Shown: positions 7,611-17,753, counted from the first letter of the stretch. The stretch: DNA of 64,000 bases from Janthinobacterium sp. 64 (GCF_002813325.1 NZ_PHUG01000001.1:5084001-5148000), one strand, 5' to 3'. The notes: generated from the sequence alone by a model not told the origin. Program-made: numbers and translations.

Positions 7611-10229
7611 ATGAAATCAACTGAAATCCGCGACAAGTTCCTCAAATTTTTCGAGTCCAAGGGCCATTCCATCGTCCGTTCCAGCTCCCTGGTGCCAGGC
7701 AATGATCCGACTTTGCTGTTGACGAACAGCGGCATGGTGCAATTCAAGGACGTGTTTACGGGCACGGACAGCCGTCCGTACACGCGCGCCACCTCGGTGC
7801 AGCGCTGCGTGCGCGCCGGCGGCAAGCACAACGATCTGGAAAACGTCGGCTACACGGCGCGCCACCACACCTTCTTTGAAATGCTGGGCAACTTCAGCTT
7901 TGGCGACTATTTCAAGCGCGACGCGATTCAATACGCGTGGGAATTGCTGACCAAGGTGTACGGCTTGCCGGCTGACAAGCTGACCGTCACCGTCTACATC
8001 GAAGATGACGAAGCGTACGATATCTGGGCCAAGGAAATCGGCGTGCCCGTCGAGCGCATCATCCGCATCGGCGACAACAAGGGTGCGCGCTACGCATCGG
8101 ACAATTTCTGGCAGATGGCTGACACGGGCCCATGCGGTCCATGCACGGAAATCTTCTACGACCACGGCGCCGACATTCCTGGCGGCCCGCCGGGTTCGCC
8201 TGACGAAGATGGCGACCGCTTCATTGAAATCTGGAACCTCGTGTTCATGCAGTTCAACCGCGACGAAGCCGGTGTCATGCACAAGCTGCCGAAGCCTTGC
8301 GTCGACACGGGCATGGGCATGGAGCGCCTGGCCGCCGTGCTGCAGCACGTGCATTCGAACTATGAAATCGACCTGTTCCAGCATTTGATCCGCGCCGCCG
8401 CGCGCGAAACGGGCGCCACGGACCTGGAAAACAAGTCGCTGCGCGTGATCGCCGACCACATCCGCGCCGCCGCCTTCATGATCGTCGACGGCATCATCCC
8501 GGGCAGCGAAGGCCGCGCGTACGTATTGCGCCGCATCATCCGCCGCGCCTTGCGCCACGGTCACAAGCTGGGCCAGACGAAACCGTTCTTCTACAAGCTG
8601 GTGGCCGATCTCGCCATCGAGATGGGCGGCGCCTATCCCGAGCTGGAAGACGCGAAAGACAACGTCGCCAATATGCTCAAAGCCGAAGAAGAGCGTTTCG
8701 GCGAAACCCTGGAAACGGGCATGAAAGTGCTGGAAGCGCAGCTGGCCAAGGATGCCACGGGCATCGACGGCGCCACCGCGTTTACTTTGTACGAAACCTA
8801 CGGCTTCCCGCCGGACCTGACGGCCGACATTTGCCGCGAACGCAACATCAGTTTCGACCAGGTGGGCTACGACGCGGCTCTGAAGGAAAGCCAGGAACTG
8901 TCGCGCAAGGGCGGCAAGACGCACAAGGACAGCAAGGTCGAGTACACGGGTGAGAAAAACACCTTCGTCGGCTACGATCAATTGACGTTCAGCGGCAAGG
9001 TCGTGGCGCTGTACGCGGCCGGCACGCAGGTCACGGAACTGAAGGCGGGCCAGGAAGGCATCGTCGTGCTCGACACCACGCCGTTCTACGCCGAATCGGG
9101 CGGCCAGGTGGGCGACCAGGGCGTGATCGCCTCAGGCGCCGGCAGCTTTGCCGTCAGCGATACCTTGAAAATCCAGGCGGATGTCTTCGGCCACCACGGC
9201 GTGCTGGAGTCCGGTGTATTGAAAGTGGGCGACGCCGTCTCGGCGCAAGTCGATACGGCCAAGCGCGCGCGCACCATCCGCAACCACTCGGCCACGCACT
9301 TGATGCACAAGGCCTTGCGCGAAGTGCTGGGCAGCCACGTGGCGCAAAAGGGCTCGCTGGTCGATCCCGATAAAACCCGTTTCGACTTCAGCCACCATGC
9401 GCCGATGACGGCGGAACAGATCGTCGCCGTGGAAACCATCGTCAATAAAGAGATCCTGGAAAACCGCGCCACACAGGCGCACCTGATGTCGTTTGACGAT
9501 GCCGTCAAGCATGGCGCGATGGCCCTGTTCGGCGAGAAATACGGCGACGAAGTGCGCGTGCTCGACATCGGCAGCTCGAAAGAGCTGTGCGGCGGCGTCC
9601 ACGTGCAGCGCACGGGCGACATCGGCCTGTTCAAGATTATCGGCGAAAGCGGTGTTGCCGCCGGTATCCGCCGCGTGGAAGCGGTGACGGGCGAGGGCGC
9701 GCTGGCGCTGGTGCAAACCATCAACCGCCGCCTGGTCGAAGCGGCGCAAGCGCTGAAGGCGCAACCGGAAGAACTGACTGCCCGTATCGGACAGGTGCAG
9801 GACCATGTGAAGGCGCTGGAAAAGGAACTGGCCGCGCTGAAATCGAAACTGGCTTCGGGCCAGGGCGATGAGCTGGTCACGCAAGCCGTCGATGTGAACG
9901 GCATCAAGGTGCTCGCTGCCGTGCTCGATGGCGCCGACGTGGCCCGTTTGCGTGAAACCATGGACAAGCTGAAGGACAAGCTGAAAACGGCCGCCATCGT
10001 GCTGGCCAGCGTGGCTGACGGCAAGGTCAGCCTGATCGCCGGCGTCACGGCGGACGCGACTTCCAAGGTCAAAGCGGGCGAGCTGGTGAACTTCGTTGCA
10101 CAGCAAGTGGGCGGAAAAGGCGGCGGACGCCCCGATATGGCGCAGGCTGGCGGTACCGATCCGAGCGGTCTGGCGAACGCCCTGGCTGGCGTGCCGGCCT
10201 GGGTCGGCGAACGCGCAACACAGGCGTAA
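7611..10229 (+). CDS. alaS: Alanine--tRNA ligase
   Basis: An 872-residue class II synthetase that charges tRNA-Ala; the length is normal for bacterial AlaRS. Motif 1 region [20 protein letters not shown], the motif 2 region with [18 protein letters not shown], and [12 protein letters not shown] are present in the catalytic domain. The editing domain has HSATHLMH (HxxxH) and KELCGGVHV (CxxxH), the four zinc/editing ligands. The C-Ala domain at the end includes [17 protein letters not shown] text. The start was set at [10 protein letters not shown], since the frame is open further upstream but the family begins here and a -10 box sits 40 bases before. A strong terminator follows. Confidence 0.98.
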   Translation: MKSTEIRDKFLKFFESKGHSIVRSSSLVPGNDPTLLLTNSGMVQFKDVFTGTDSRPYTRATSVQRCVRAGGKHNDLENVGYTARHHTFFEMLGNFSFGDYFKRDAIQYAWELLTKVYGLPADKLTVTVYIEDDEAYDIWAKEIGVPVERIIRIGDNKGARYASDNFWQMADTGPCGPCTEIFYDHGADIPGGPPGSPDEDGDRFIEIWNLVFMQFNRDEAGVMHKLPKPCVDTGMGMERLAAVLQHVHSNYEIDLFQHLIRAAARETGATDLENKSLRVIADHIRAAAFMIVDGIIPGSEGRAYVLRRIIRRALRHGHKLGQTKPFFYKLVADLAIEMGGAYPELEDAKDNVANMLKAEEERFGETLETGMKVLEAQLAKDATGIDGATAFTLYETYGFPPDLTADICRERNISFDQVGYDAALKESQELSRKGGKTHKDSKVEYTGEKNTFVGYDQLTFSGKVVALYAAGTQVTELKAGQEGIVVLDTTPFYAESGGQVGDQGVIASGAGSFAVSDTLKIQADVFGHHGVLESGVLKVGDAVSAQVDTAKRARTIRNHSATHLMHKALREVLGSHVAQKGSLVDPDKTRFDFSHHAPMTAEQIVAVETIVNKEILENRATQAHLMSFDDAVKHGAMALFGEKYGDEVRVLDIGSSKELCGGVHVQRTGDIGLFKIIGESGVAAGIRRVEAVTGEGALALVQTINRRLVEAAQALKAQPEELTARIGQVQDHVKALEKELAALKSKLASGQGDELVTQAVDVNGIKVLAAVLDGADVARLRETMDKLKDKLKTAAIVLASVADGKVSLIAGVTADATSKVKAGELVNFVAQQVGGKGGGRPDMAQAGGTDPSGLANALAGVPAWVGERATQA

Positions 10230-10268
10230 GCTAGCAGGCATGCGGGGTTTTCACCCCACAGCCCCTTG

Positions 10269-10303
10269 AAAACGGCCCGCAGACGGTGTTTGCGGGCCGT
10301 TTT
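10269..10303 (+). terminator. Rho-independent terminator after alaS
   Basis: Hairpin with 13-base arms, AAAACGGCCCGCA (10269-10281) pairing with TGCGGGCCGTTTT (10291-10303), 9-base loop. The T-run at the end and A-run at the start suit termination in both directions; alaS is the gene it ends. Confidence 0.85.
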
Positions 10304-10426
10304 GCCGTGTGGAATCTCGTTGTGACACCACAACAGCCGATGAACTATTTTGGTGCAGCGCGTCAATGCCCCTGATTTAGAGTAGTATGTCGAAAATCAG
10401 TACAACAAAACAATGGTGGGATATTG

Positions 10427-10687
10427 ATGATGAGCGACACACTACTTGATACCGAGATTATGGAATTTCACAAAGAACTCGACGCGCGGGGCTTGAATTG
10501 CCCCTTGCCGATTCTGAAGGCGAAAAAGGCTTTGTCAGAGCTGCAGAGCGGGGAAGTGCTGCGCATCATGGCAACCGATCCCGGTTCCGTGCGCGACTTC
10601 CAGGCTTTCGCCAAGCAAACGGGCAATGCCCTGCTGTCGCATGTGCAGACGGGCACCGAATTCGTCTTCCTGATGCAACGCAAATAA
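10427..10687 (+). CDS. TusA-family sulfur-carrier protein
   Basis: An 86-residue protein of the TusA/SirA family, small proteins that carry persulfide sulfur for tRNA thiolation, molybdenum cofactor or sulfur oxidation. The family motif LDARGLNCPLPILKAKKAL holds the active cysteine, and the IMATDPGSVRDFQAF segment forms the second conserved stretch. GGTGGG (10415-10420) precedes the ATGs at 10427 and 10430; the start could be either, and an internal ATG (MEFHKELDARG, 10460) is where many relatives begin. No sulfur-metabolism partner lies nearby, so its exact route is open. Confidence 0.9.
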   Translation: MMSDTLLDTEIMEFHKELDARGLNCPLPILKAKKALSELQSGEVLRIMATDPGSVRDFQAFAKQTGNALLSHVQTGTEFVFLMQRK

Positions 10688-10826
10688 TTCTGCCAGCCGG
10701 GGCCGCCGTGGCGCGGCCTGGTTTTCCTTCCCGAACCAGCCCTTTTGCTGCCCTGCAGCGTAGCGGCAGACTCCCCTGAAATCCCCGAAGCTGGACAGTT
10801 TAGATGGATTGCTCTAACAAAAAATC

Positions 10827-10874
10827 GCACGATCGTGCTTAAATTCGGTTCAGGATTCAAATTTCTCTTATAAT
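10827..10874 (+). promoter_or_regulatory. etfBA promoter with a 12-base palindrome
   Basis: A perfect palindrome GCACGATCGTGC (10827-10838) lies upstream of an exact -10 TATAAT (10869-10874), 57 bases before etfB. Its position near the -35 zone fits a repressor operator. TetR-family regulators of fatty-acid degradation bind palindromes of about this size, but which regulator binds here is unknown. Confidence 0.5.
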
Positions 10875-10930
10875 CGAACGCACAATCAGCACTTGATCCG
10901 TCATTTTTATAATTTCCCAAAGGCATAGCT

Positions 10931-11680
10931 ATGAAAGTCTTGGTACCCGTCAAACGCGTGGTCGACTATAACGTCAAAGTCCGCGTCAAGAGTGACGGCA
11001 CTGGCGTCGATACCGCCAACGTCAAAATGTCGATGAACCCTTTCGATGAGATCGCGCTGGAAGAAGCGATGCGCCTGAAAGAAGCTGGCAAGGTCACTGA
11101 AGTGGTCGCCATCTCCTGCGGCGTGACGCAGTGCCAGGAAACCCTGCGCACGGCCATGGCCATCGGCGCCGACCGCGGCATCCTGGTGGAAACGACGACC
11201 GAACTGGAACCGCTGGCCGTCGCCAAGCTGGTGAAATCCCTGGCCGAGAAAGAACAGCCGCAACTGATCATCCTGGGCAAGCAAGCCATCGATGACGACA
11301 GCAACCAGACCGGCCAGATGCTCGCTGCCCTGCTGGGTTGGCCACAAGCCACGTTCGCTTCGAAAGTCGTGCTGGAAGACGGTAAAGTCACCGTCACGCG
11401 CGAAGTCGACGGCGGCCTGGAAACCCTGGCATTGACCTTGCCTGCGATCATCACCACCGACCTGCGTTTGAACGAGCCACGCTATGTGACCTTGCCGAAC
11501 ATCATGAAGGCAAAGAAAAAGCCGCTCGAGACCGTCAAGCCGGAAGACCTGGGCGTCGACGTTGCGCCACGCCTGAAGACCCTGAAAGTCGTCGAGCCAG
11601 CCAAGCGCTCGGCCGGCATCAAGGTCCCGGACGTCGCCACCCTGGTCGCCAAGCTGCGTACCGAAGCCAAGGTTATTTAA
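10931..11680 (+). CDS. etfB: Electron transfer flavoprotein subunit beta
   Basis: A 249-residue EtfB, the AMP-binding subunit of the soluble electron carrier that takes electrons from acyl-CoA dehydrogenases to ETF:ubiquinone oxidoreductase. It begins [19 protein letters not shown], the standard N-terminus, and carries [16 protein letters not shown] plus the signature [18 protein letters not shown] with [11 protein letters not shown]. Length is normal. It is followed by etfA 76 bases downstream and then by an acyl-CoA dehydrogenase, its likely electron donor. Codon use looks like that of a highly expressed gene. Confidence 0.97.
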   Translation: MKVLVPVKRVVDYNVKVRVKSDGTGVDTANVKMSMNPFDEIALEEAMRLKEAGKVTEVVAISCGVTQCQETLRTAMAIGADRGILVETTTELEPLAVAKLVKSLAEKEQPQLIILGKQAIDDDSNQTGQMLAALLGWPQATFASKVVLEDGKVTVTREVDGGLETLALTLPAIITTDLRLNEPRYVTLPNIMKAKKKPLETVKPEDLGVDVAPRLKTLKVVEPAKRSAGIKVPDVATLVAKLRTEAKVI

Positions 11681-11701
11681 ACATACCCCAAGACAAAAAC
11701 T

Positions 11702-11728
11702 GGGGTCAGACCTGGAAGGTCCGACCCC
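11702..11728. repeat. Dispersed GGGGTC palindrome, copy A (etfB-etfA gap)
   Basis: Arms GGGGTCAGACC (11702-11712) and GGTCCGACCCC (11718-11728) with a TGGAA loop; one mismatch. Related elements occur at 14597-14637 and 60691-60755. Lying between two genes of one operon, it may set their relative expression through an mRNA hairpin, but the same unit elsewhere suggests a dispersed repeat family. Confidence 0.7.
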
Positions 11729-11756
11729 CGGCACTTGCACATTACTAGGAATAATC

Positions 11757-12689
11757 ATGGTCGCATTAGTTATTGCTGAACACGACAACGCTACCTTAAA
11801 GGGCAGCACCCACCACACCGTGACCGCGGCTGCCCAGTGCGGCGGCGACGTGCACGTACTGGTCGCAGGTTCGAACGCATCGGCCGCTGCCGCTGCCGCC
11901 GCGCAAATCGCCGGCGTGACGAAAGTCATCGTCGCCGACGCACCATATTTTGCCGATGGCCTGGCCGAAAACGTGGCCGAGCAAGTGCTGGCCATCGCCG
12001 GCAACTACAGCCACATCCTGGCGCCAGCCACCGCCTACGGCAAGAACATCCTGCCACGCGTCGCTGCCAAGCTGGACGTGGCGCAAATCTCGGAAATCAC
12101 CAAGGTCGACTCGCCAGATACGTTCGAGCGTCCGATCTACGCCGGTAACGCCATTGCCACTGTGCAATCTGGCGACAAGGTCAAGGTCATCACCGTGCGC
12201 ACCACCGGTTTCGACGCCGCTGCCGCCACCGGCGGTTCGGCTGCCACCGAAACCGTCGCCGCCGTTGCCGACGCGGGCAAATCGGCCTTCGTGGGCCGCG
12301 AACTGGCCAAGTCCGACCGTCCAGAACTGACCGCCGCGAAAATCATCGTGTCGGGCGGCCGTGGCATGGGTTCGGCCGAGAACTTCCACATCCTGGAGCC
12401 GCTGGCCGACAAGCTGGGCGCCGCCATGGGTGCATCGCGCGCCGCCGTCGACGCCGGCTTCGTGCCGAACGACTGGCAAGTGGGCCAGACGGGCAAGATC
12501 GTTGCCCCATCGCTGTACATCGCCGTCGGTATCTCGGGCGCGATCCAGCATCTGGCCGGCATGAAAGACTCGAAAACCATCGTCGCCATCAACAAGGATC
12601 CGGAAGCGCCGATCTTTGCCGTGGCCGACTACGGCATCGTGGGCGATCTGTTCGAGATCGTGCCGCAACTGGTCAAAGAACTGGGCTAA
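11757..12689 (+). CDS. etfA: Electron transfer flavoprotein subunit alpha
   Basis: A 310-residue EtfA, the FAD-binding subunit that pairs with the upstream EtfB. The N-terminal alpha/beta domain (about 1-190) is followed by the FAD domain with [40 protein letters not shown] and the closing [19 protein letters not shown] plus [16 protein letters not shown], all classic family blocks. The ATG follows AGGAATAATC. A strong hairpin with T-run ends the transcript before the acyl-CoA dehydrogenase. Confidence 0.97.
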   Translation: MVALVIAEHDNATLKGSTHHTVTAAAQCGGDVHVLVAGSNASAAAAAAAQIAGVTKVIVADAPYFADGLAENVAEQVLAIAGNYSHILAPATAYGKNILPRVAAKLDVAQISEITKVDSPDTFERPIYAGNAIATVQSGDKVKVITVRTTGFDAAAATGGSAATETVAAVADAGKSAFVGRELAKSDRPELTAAKIIVSGGRGMGSAENFHILEPLADKLGAAMGASRAAVDAGFVPNDWQVGQTGKIVAPSLYIAVGISGAIQHLAGMKDSKTIVAINKDPEAPIFAVADYGIVGDLFEIVPQLVKELG

Positions 12690-12718
12690 GTCTTAGCCAT
12701 TCAGGTTTTGTTATTGAC

Positions 12719-12766
12719 AAAGCCACGCCGGCCCGCCCCACACGGCGAGCCGCGCGTGGCTTTTTT
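12719..12766 (+). terminator. Terminator between etfA and acyl-CoA dehydrogenase
   Basis: Arms AAAGCCACGC (12719-12728) and GCGTGGC (12754-12760) followed by six T (12761-12766), with a GC-rich imperfect inner part. It probably attenuates rather than isolates the next gene, whose start is only 14 bases further and for which no separate promoter was seen. Confidence 0.7.
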
Positions 12767-12779
12767 CTTGGAGAAATAG

Positions 12780-14570
12780 ATGAGCTATCAAGCCCCGCTG
12801 AAAGACATGTTGTTCGTGATGAACGAACTGGCCGGCCTGGCCGAAATCCACACTTTACCGGATTGCGAAGACGCCACGCCCGACACGGCCGAAGCCGTGC
12901 TGGAAGAGAACGCCAAATTCTGCGGCGCCGTGGTGGCCCCGCTGAACTGGCCCAGCGACAAGGAGCCGAGCTTCTGGCACGACGGGCAAGTGACCACCTC
13001 GAAAGGCTTCAAGGAAGCGTTCAAGGCCTACGGCGAAGCGGGCTGGCAAGGCGTGCAGCATCCGACCGAATTCGGCGGCCAGGGCTTGCCCAAGCTGCTG
13101 GCCACGCCGTGCATCGAAATGCTCAACTCGGCCAGCATCTCGTTTGCTTTGGTCGCCCTGCTGTCGGACGGCGCCATCGAAGCGCTGCTGACGGCCGGCA
13201 GCGACGAGCAAAAGGCGGTCTACCTGGAAAACCTGGTGTCGGGCAAGTGGACGGGCACCATGAATCTGACGGAGCCGCAAGCGGGGTCCGACCTGGCCGC
13301 CGTGCGCACGCGCGCCGTGCCGCAGGATGACGGCACGTATAAAGTGTTCGGCACGAAGATTTTCATCACGTATGGCGAACACGACATGGCGGAAAACATC
13401 GTCCACCTGGTGCTGGCCCGCACGCCGGACGCGCCCGCTGGCGTGAAAGGCATCTCGCTGTTCATCGTGCCGAAATTCCTCGTCAATGCGGACGGCAGCC
13501 TGGGCGAGCGCAACGACGCCCATTGCGTGTCCATCGAGCACAAGCTGGGCATCAAGGCTAGCCCGACGGCCGTATTGCAGTTCGGCGACCACGGCGGCGC
13601 CATCGGCACCCTGGTGGGCGAGGAAAACCGCGGCCTCGAATACATGTTCATCATGATGAACGCGGCCCGCTTCGGCGTGGGCCTGCAGGGCATCGGCCTG
13701 GCCGAGCGCGCCTACCAGCAAGCCGTGGCGTTCGCCAAGGACCGCGTGCAGTCGCGCGACCTGGCCGGCTCGCCTGGCCCGGTGTCCATCATCCACCACC
13801 CGGACGTGCGCCGCATGCTGATGTCCATGCGCTCGCAAACGGAGGCGGCGCGCGCGCTGGCCTACGTGGGCGCGGCCATCAGCGACGTGGCGCACCACCA
13901 TCCCGATGCGGAAGTGCGCGCGGAAAGCCTGGCGACGTACGAATACCTGGTGCCCGTGATCAAGGGTTGGTCCACGGAAATGTCGCAGGATGTCACGCGC
14001 GACGGCGTGCAAGTGCATGGCGGCATGGGTTTCATTGAAGAAACAGGCGCTGCCCAGCATTACCGCGATGCCAAGATCCTCACCATCTACGAAGGCACGA
14101 CGGCCATCCAGGCGAACGACCTCGTGGGCCGCAAGACGGTGCGCGACGGCGGCGCCGTGGCGAAAGCCATCATCGCCCAGGTGCGTGCCACGGAAGCCCA
14201 GCTGGGTGAACTCTCCGGCGCCGACTTCCAGGCCATGCAGCGTCACCTGGCCGAAGGCAGCGCCGCGCTCGAAGCGGTGGTGGAGTATGTGGTGGCGAAC
14301 ATGAAGACGGACATCAAGGCCGTGTTTGCGGGCAGCGTGCCGTATCTGAAGCTGGCCGGCATCGTGCTGGGCGGCTGGCAAATGGCGCGCGCGGCCGTGG
14401 TGGCGCAGCAAAGGCTGGGAGAGGGCAGCGGCGACGCGTCGTTCTACAAGGCAAAAATCGCCACGGCGCGCTTCTTTGCCGACCACATCCTGTCGCAGGC
14501 ACCGGGCTTGCGCGCCACCATCATCGATGGCAGCGCCGGCGTGATGGCGCTGTCGGAAGAGCAGTTTTAA
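12780..14570 (+). CDS. Acyl-CoA dehydrogenase (long form, DmdC/AcdA-like)
   Basis: A 596-residue FAD enzyme that introduces the 2,3-double bond into an acyl-CoA and passes electrons to EtfAB, encoded just upstream. The N-terminus (MSYQAPLKDMLFVMNEL) and the extra C-terminal ~130-residue domain belong to the long subfamily that includes 3-methylthiopropanoyl-CoA dehydrogenase DmdC and related broad-range enzymes. FAD/substrate motifs are visible: MNLTEPQAGSDLAAV, KIFITYGEHD, and the catalytic-base region ILTIYEGTTAIQANDL with glutamate in YEG. The start has GGAG 9 bases before it. The substrate chain length cannot be told. Confidence 0.93.
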   Translation: MSYQAPLKDMLFVMNELAGLAEIHTLPDCEDATPDTAEAVLEENAKFCGAVVAPLNWPSDKEPSFWHDGQVTTSKGFKEAFKAYGEAGWQGVQHPTEFGGQGLPKLLATPCIEMLNSASISFALVALLSDGAIEALLTAGSDEQKAVYLENLVSGKWTGTMNLTEPQAGSDLAAVRTRAVPQDDGTYKVFGTKIFITYGEHDMAENIVHLVLARTPDAPAGVKGISLFIVPKFLVNADGSLGERNDAHCVSIEHKLGIKASPTAVLQFGDHGGAIGTLVGEENRGLEYMFIMMNAARFGVGLQGIGLAERAYQQAVAFAKDRVQSRDLAGSPGPVSIIHHPDVRRMLMSMRSQTEAARALAYVGAAISDVAHHHPDAEVRAESLATYEYLVPVIKGWSTEMSQDVTRDGVQVHGGMGFIEETGAAQHYRDAKILTIYEGTTAIQANDLVGRKTVRDGGAVAKAIIAQVRATEAQLGELSGADFQAMQRHLAEGSAALEAVVEYVVANMKTDIKAVFAGSVPYLKLAGIVLGGWQMARAAVVAQQRLGEGSGDASFYKAKIATARFFADHILSQAPGLRATIIDGSAGVMALSEEQF

Positions 14571-14596
14571 GCTTAACCAGCCCAACTGCAAATGCC

Positions 14597-14637
14597 GGGG
14601 TCGGACCCTCAGGGACTCGGCGTCCCCGTACGACCCC
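14597..14637. repeat. Dispersed GGGGTC palindrome, copy B
   Basis: Outer arms GGGGTCG (14597-14603) and CGACCCC (14631-14637), with an inner pair GGGAC/GTCCC. It shares the GGGGTC(A/G)GACC core with copies at 11702 and 60691. It lies between the convergent acyl-CoA dehydrogenase and the glycine-zipper gene. Confidence 0.65.
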
Positions 14638-14659
14638 AGTCCTTGCTTTTGGGTTCAGC

Positions 14660-15286
14660 TTACCTTCTGGCAATGCCGTTGCCAGAATTACGCACCAGGT
14701 CGCCAGCGGCCAATCCCGGATCCTGGTCAAACGCGAAATCCGCCTTGGCGCCCGTTTCGTATTGCACGGTGACGGTCCAGGTCTTGGCGTTCTTCATGTG
14801 GCCTTCGACTTGCTTGCCTGCGTAGGCGCCGCCAGCGGCGCCGGCCAGGGTGGCCAGGTCCTTGCCGCGTCCGCCACCGACCTGGCGGCCCAGCAGGGCG
14901 CCGGCCACGCCGCCGCCTATCATGCCCAGCGCGCCGCCTTCACCGGCCTTCTCGGTGACATTGACTGCCAGCACTTTGCCGCAATCGGCGCAGATCTGGT
15001 GTTGTGGCTGCTTGGAGGGCTGGCTGGCGTAGGAATTGCCCGCTTTCTGTGCGGCCTTGGCATTGATGATGGCCTGGTCGTATTCGCCCTTGGCGTCGCG
15101 CAGGCATTGCATGCGGGCTTTTGAGCTGCTTTCTTCTGCGCACAATTTCTTGTCGTCCGCATAGCGCGTGCTCGCTTGTTTCGTATCGTAAGCGTATTGC
15201 GCCTTCGGCGACAGGTTTTGCGCGAAGGCGGAGGTGCTGAACAGGGCCGTGATGGCGACTGCGAGGATGAGTGGGCGACGAATCAT
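14660..15286 (-). CDS. Glycine-zipper 2TM-domain envelope protein
   Basis: A 208-residue exported protein. A signal peptide (about 1-22, ending SAFAQ) is followed by a charged helical region with CxxxxxxxxxxxxC spacing (about 45-70), a CADCG pair, and then a glycine-zipper segment (about 120-162: GMIGGGVAGALLGRQ and GAAGGAYAGKQ), the membrane-inserting repeat of the Rickettsia 17-kDa/SlyB family. The C-terminal ~45 residues resemble a small beta domain. No lipobox cysteine is seen at the cleavage site. The start has AGGAG about 7 bases upstream. Role: envelope maintenance by family analogy. Confidence 0.8.
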   Translation of the reverse strand: MIRRPLILAVAITALFSTSAFAQNLSPKAQYAYDTKQASTRYADDKKLCAEESSSKARMQCLRDAKGEYDQAIINAKAAQKAGNSYASQPSKQPQHQICADCGKVLAVNVTEKAGEGGALGMIGGGVAGALLGRQVGGGRGKDLATLAGAAGGAYAGKQVEGHMKNAKTWTVTVQYETGAKADFAFDQDPGLAAGDLVRNSGNGIARR

Positions 15287-15422
15287 GATCTTCTCCTAAG
15301 GGGTGTTGAATGTGCCAGTAATGTCGGCATTGTGAATGCAGTATAGGGGAAAATCATGATTGCTTACCAACACTTACATGTGGGCGCGGTGTCCAGGACG
15401 TGATGGCATTTCCGTATGGACA

Positions 15423-15857
15423 TTAACCGTAGGCGCCGCCTGTGTACAGCAAGTCGAACAGGCGCGCCATGGTGGCGATCAGCACGCCCGCGCCTAGCAT
15501 CAAGGTAGCGACCAGTACCACGGCCAGGGGCCAGCCCGTGTCCGACATGTGGCCGGACGCGGCGTTGTAGCGCGCATCCCACTTGTCGTCCGGCATCAAG
15601 CCCAGCACCAGTGCTTCCAGGAAGCCGATCAGGGCGGACAGGGTCAGCGGCAACAGCTGGTAAAACCAGTCGGCCTCGGGAAACAGCTGGCGCAGCAGCA
15701 AGGAGGCGGGCAGGGCGGCCAGGTGCAGCCAGCCCCAGCGGTCTTTGCTGCCGTGCAGGTAAAAGCGGTGGGCGCCCAGCATGCCCAGCAGGAAGGCCAG
15801 CAAGGTGGTGAAGGCCTTGTTCTTGTGCGACTGTTGCAAAATGGTAGTGGTGGTCAT
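15423..15857 (-). CDS. TM2-domain membrane protein
   Basis: A 144-residue inner-membrane protein. Residues 14-60 contain the TM2 signature, a helix ending GMLGAHRFYLHGSKDRW followed by another hydrophobic segment. Two more helices follow (about 66-90 and 108-135), giving about four in total. TM2 proteins are widespread and poorly understood. GGAG precedes the ATG by 6 bases. It appears monocistronic. Confidence 0.8.
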   Translation of the reverse strand: MTTTTILQQSHKNKAFTTLLAFLLGMLGAHRFYLHGSKDRWGWLHLAALPASLLLRQLFPEADWFYQLLPLTLSALIGFLEALVLGLMPDDKWDARYNAASGHMSDTGWPLAVVLVATLMLGAGVLIATMARLFDLLYTGGAYG

Positions 15858-16064
15858 GGGACTCCAGAGTTGCTCATCGGTAAAGATTGCCAGTATCGGT
15901 CATCGTCTCGCACAACGATAGCACTTTCCTGTGGCGTTTATGCAATGATTTCGCTTGATTCCTGGCCATGGCCGGCACGATAGGCGCAGACGCCTATTGC
16001 GTCTTCGGCCATGACTGGTCATAATGTTTGATTAGCCCAAATTACACGCCCGTCATCATAACGC

Positions 16065-16094
16065 TTGCTGCCTGGCGGTAAAGCGCGCTATAAT
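16065..16094 (+). promoter_or_regulatory. Promoter of the rpsP-rimM-trmD-rplS operon
   Basis: TTGCTG (16065-16070) and an exact TATAAT (16089-16094) with an 18-base spacer, 41 bases upstream of rpsP. Good sigma-70 match in the expected place for a ribosomal operon. Confidence 0.7.
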
Positions 16095-16134
16095 TTGCGG
16101 CTTTTTCCGCCTCAGCACACTTTTTGGAAATATT

Positions 16135-16386
16135 ATGGTCGTTATTCGTTTAGCTCGTGGAGGCGCCAAGAAGCGCCCGTTCTTCAACATCGTCGCTACT
16201 GATTCGCGCAATCGCCGCGATGGTCGCTTCATTGAGCGTATCGGTTTTTACAACCCGATGGCGCAAGGTGGCGAAGTTCCACTGCGTATCACCGCAGACC
16301 GTCTGGCCTACTGGCAAGGCGTTGGCGCACAATTGTCGCCAACCGTTGCTCGCCTGGTTGCCAGCAACAACAAAGCAGCAGCTTAA
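16135..16386 (+). CDS. rpsP: 30S ribosomal protein S16
   Basis: An 83-residue S16, first gene of a conserved operon with rimM, trmD and rplS. The N-terminus [20 protein letters not shown] and the block [16 protein letters not shown] are family signatures. It is a primary 16S rRNA-binding protein of the 30S body. Length is typical. Confidence 0.98.
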   Translation: MVVIRLARGGAKKRPFFNIVATDSRNRRDGRFIERIGFYNPMAQGGEVPLRITADRLAYWQGVGAQLSPTVARLVASNNKAAA

Positions 16387-16399
16387 TTAGATCACTGGT

Positions 16400-16957
16400 T
16401 TGACGGTCAAGACTGCATCCGGGGTGAAAGTCCCCGATGACCTGGTACAGGTAGGCTATGTCTCCGGTGCTTATGGCATTGCTGGCGGGGTCAGGATCAC
16501 TCCTTTCTCCGACGACGCGGATGCATTATTAAGCGTCAAAACCTGGTGGTTTGATAAACCGACCTTGCATGATGTTCAAGTCAGGCAAGCGAAGTTACAC
16601 GGCGGCGACGTCGTGGCCCAGCTGGTGGGTGTGGTCGGGCGGGATGCCGCAGAAGCGCTGAAAGGTGTCTCTGTGCAAATTCCGCGTAGCCATTTCCCGA
16701 CGCTGACGGCCGATGAATTTTATTGGTCCGATCTGATCGGACTGACAGTTGAGAATTTGCAAGGCGAGTGCCTCGGCACAGTGCACGACATGATGAGCAA
16801 TGGTCCGCAGTCGATCTTGCGCGTTACGCCCGTGGCCACTGCCGATGAGACCGTTGAAAAGGCGCCTGAGCGCCTGATCCCGTTTGTTGGCCAGTTTGTC
16901 ATTAACGTTGACAAGGCTGCCAGCAAGATCACGGTCGACTGGGGCCTCGATTATTAA
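16400..16957 (+). CDS. rimM: 16S rRNA processing protein RimM
   Basis: A 185-residue 30S maturation factor that binds S19 and helps form the 16S 3' domain. The N-terminal RimM domain (VQVGYVSGAYGIAGGVRI, about 16-95) is followed by the PRC-barrel (EFYWSDLIGLTVEN, about 105-185). The longest reading starts with TTG at 16400, 13 bases after rpsP, and has no good ribosome site; an in-frame GTG at 16424 is the alternative. I keep TTG because relatives carry residues before the conserved VPDDLV. Translation is probably coupled to rpsP. Confidence 0.93.
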   Translation: MTVKTASGVKVPDDLVQVGYVSGAYGIAGGVRITPFSDDADALLSVKTWWFDKPTLHDVQVRQAKLHGGDVVAQLVGVVGRDAAEALKGVSVQIPRSHFPTLTADEFYWSDLIGLTVENLQGECLGTVHDMMSNGPQSILRVTPVATADETVEKAPERLIPFVGQFVINVDKAASKITVDWGLDY

Positions 16958-17006
16958 ACCGCCTGCGCATAATTTGCGCCGGGCAAACATTGCAGGATGG
17001 TGAGCG

Positions 17007-17753
17007 ATGCAATTTGATGTCGTGACCCTGTTCCCGGAAATGTTTGCCGCGCTGACGCAGTCGGGTGTGACCCGGCGCGCCTTCGAGCAGGGGAAATGTG
17101 GCTTGTCGCTGTGGAATCCCCGTGATTTCACCACCGACAATCACCGTACCGTGGATGACCGCCCGTATGGCGGCGGCCCCGGCATGGTGATGATGGCGCG
17201 TCCCCTCGAAGCGACAATCAATGCCGCGAAGCAACGCCAGACCGAACTGGGACTGGCGGCGCCCCGCGTGGTGTTCATGTCGCCGCAAGGCCGTGCGCTG
17301 ACGCACGAGCGTGTTACGCAGCTGAAAGCCGAACCTGGTTTGGTGATCCTGTGCGGCCGCTATGAAGCCGTGGACCAGCGTTTGCTGGACCGTTGCGTCG
17401 ACGAAGAAATCAGCGTCGGCGACTTCGTGTTGTCGGGCGGTGAATTGCCCGCCATGGCGCTGATGGATGCGGTGATTCGCCTGTTGCCGGGTGTCTTGAA
17501 CACCGAGGCATCGGCCATCGAGGACAGCTTCGTCAATGGCTTGCTCGATTCGCCGCACTACACGCGGCCGGAAACATATGAAGGCATGGCCGTGCCGCCC
17601 GTCTTGATGGGTGGTAATCATGCCGAGATCGTCAAGTGGCGCCGCCAGCGCATGCTGGAAGCGACCGCGACAAAGCGGCCTGACCTGCTGGTCAGTGCGC
17701 GCGCCGCCGGCTTGCTCAGCAAGACCGACGAAAAATTCTTGGCCAGCCTGTAA
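17007..17753 (+). CDS. trmD: tRNA (guanine-37-N1)-methyltransferase
   Basis: A 248-residue SPOUT methyltransferase that makes m1G37 in tRNAs reading CNN and GGG codons, preventing frameshifts. It starts [13 protein letters not shown] and carries the substrate block [11 protein letters not shown], and the trefoil-knot SAM site with [20 protein letters not shown] and [20 protein letters not shown]. Length and position in the operon are standard. Confidence 0.98.
   Translation: MQFDVVTLFPEMFAALTQSGVTRRAFEQGKCGLSLWNPRDFTTDNHRTVDDRPYGGGPGMVMMARPLEATINAAKQRQTELGLAAPRVVFMSPQGRALTHERVTQLKAEPGLVILCGRYEAVDQRLLDRCVDEEISVGDFVLSGGELPAMALMDAVIRLLPGVLNTEASAIEDSFVNGLLDSPHYTRPETYEGMAVPPVLMGGNHAEIVKWRRQRMLEATATKRPDLLVSARAAGLLSKTDEKFLASL

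Noticed and set aside
7617..8981. A 454-codon minus-strand frame within alaS
   Set aside because: Antisense shadow of a certain gene, no ribosome site or family match.
12855..14591. A 578-codon minus-strand frame opposite the acyl-CoA dehydrogenase gene
   Set aside because: Long antisense frames are expected in GC-rich genes; the sequence is rich in H, R and A without domains, and the plus-strand enzyme is clear.
16424..16957. A shorter RimM starting at GTG 16424
   Set aside because: Possible, but it would remove residues usually present before the conserved VPDDLV segment; kept only as an alternative.
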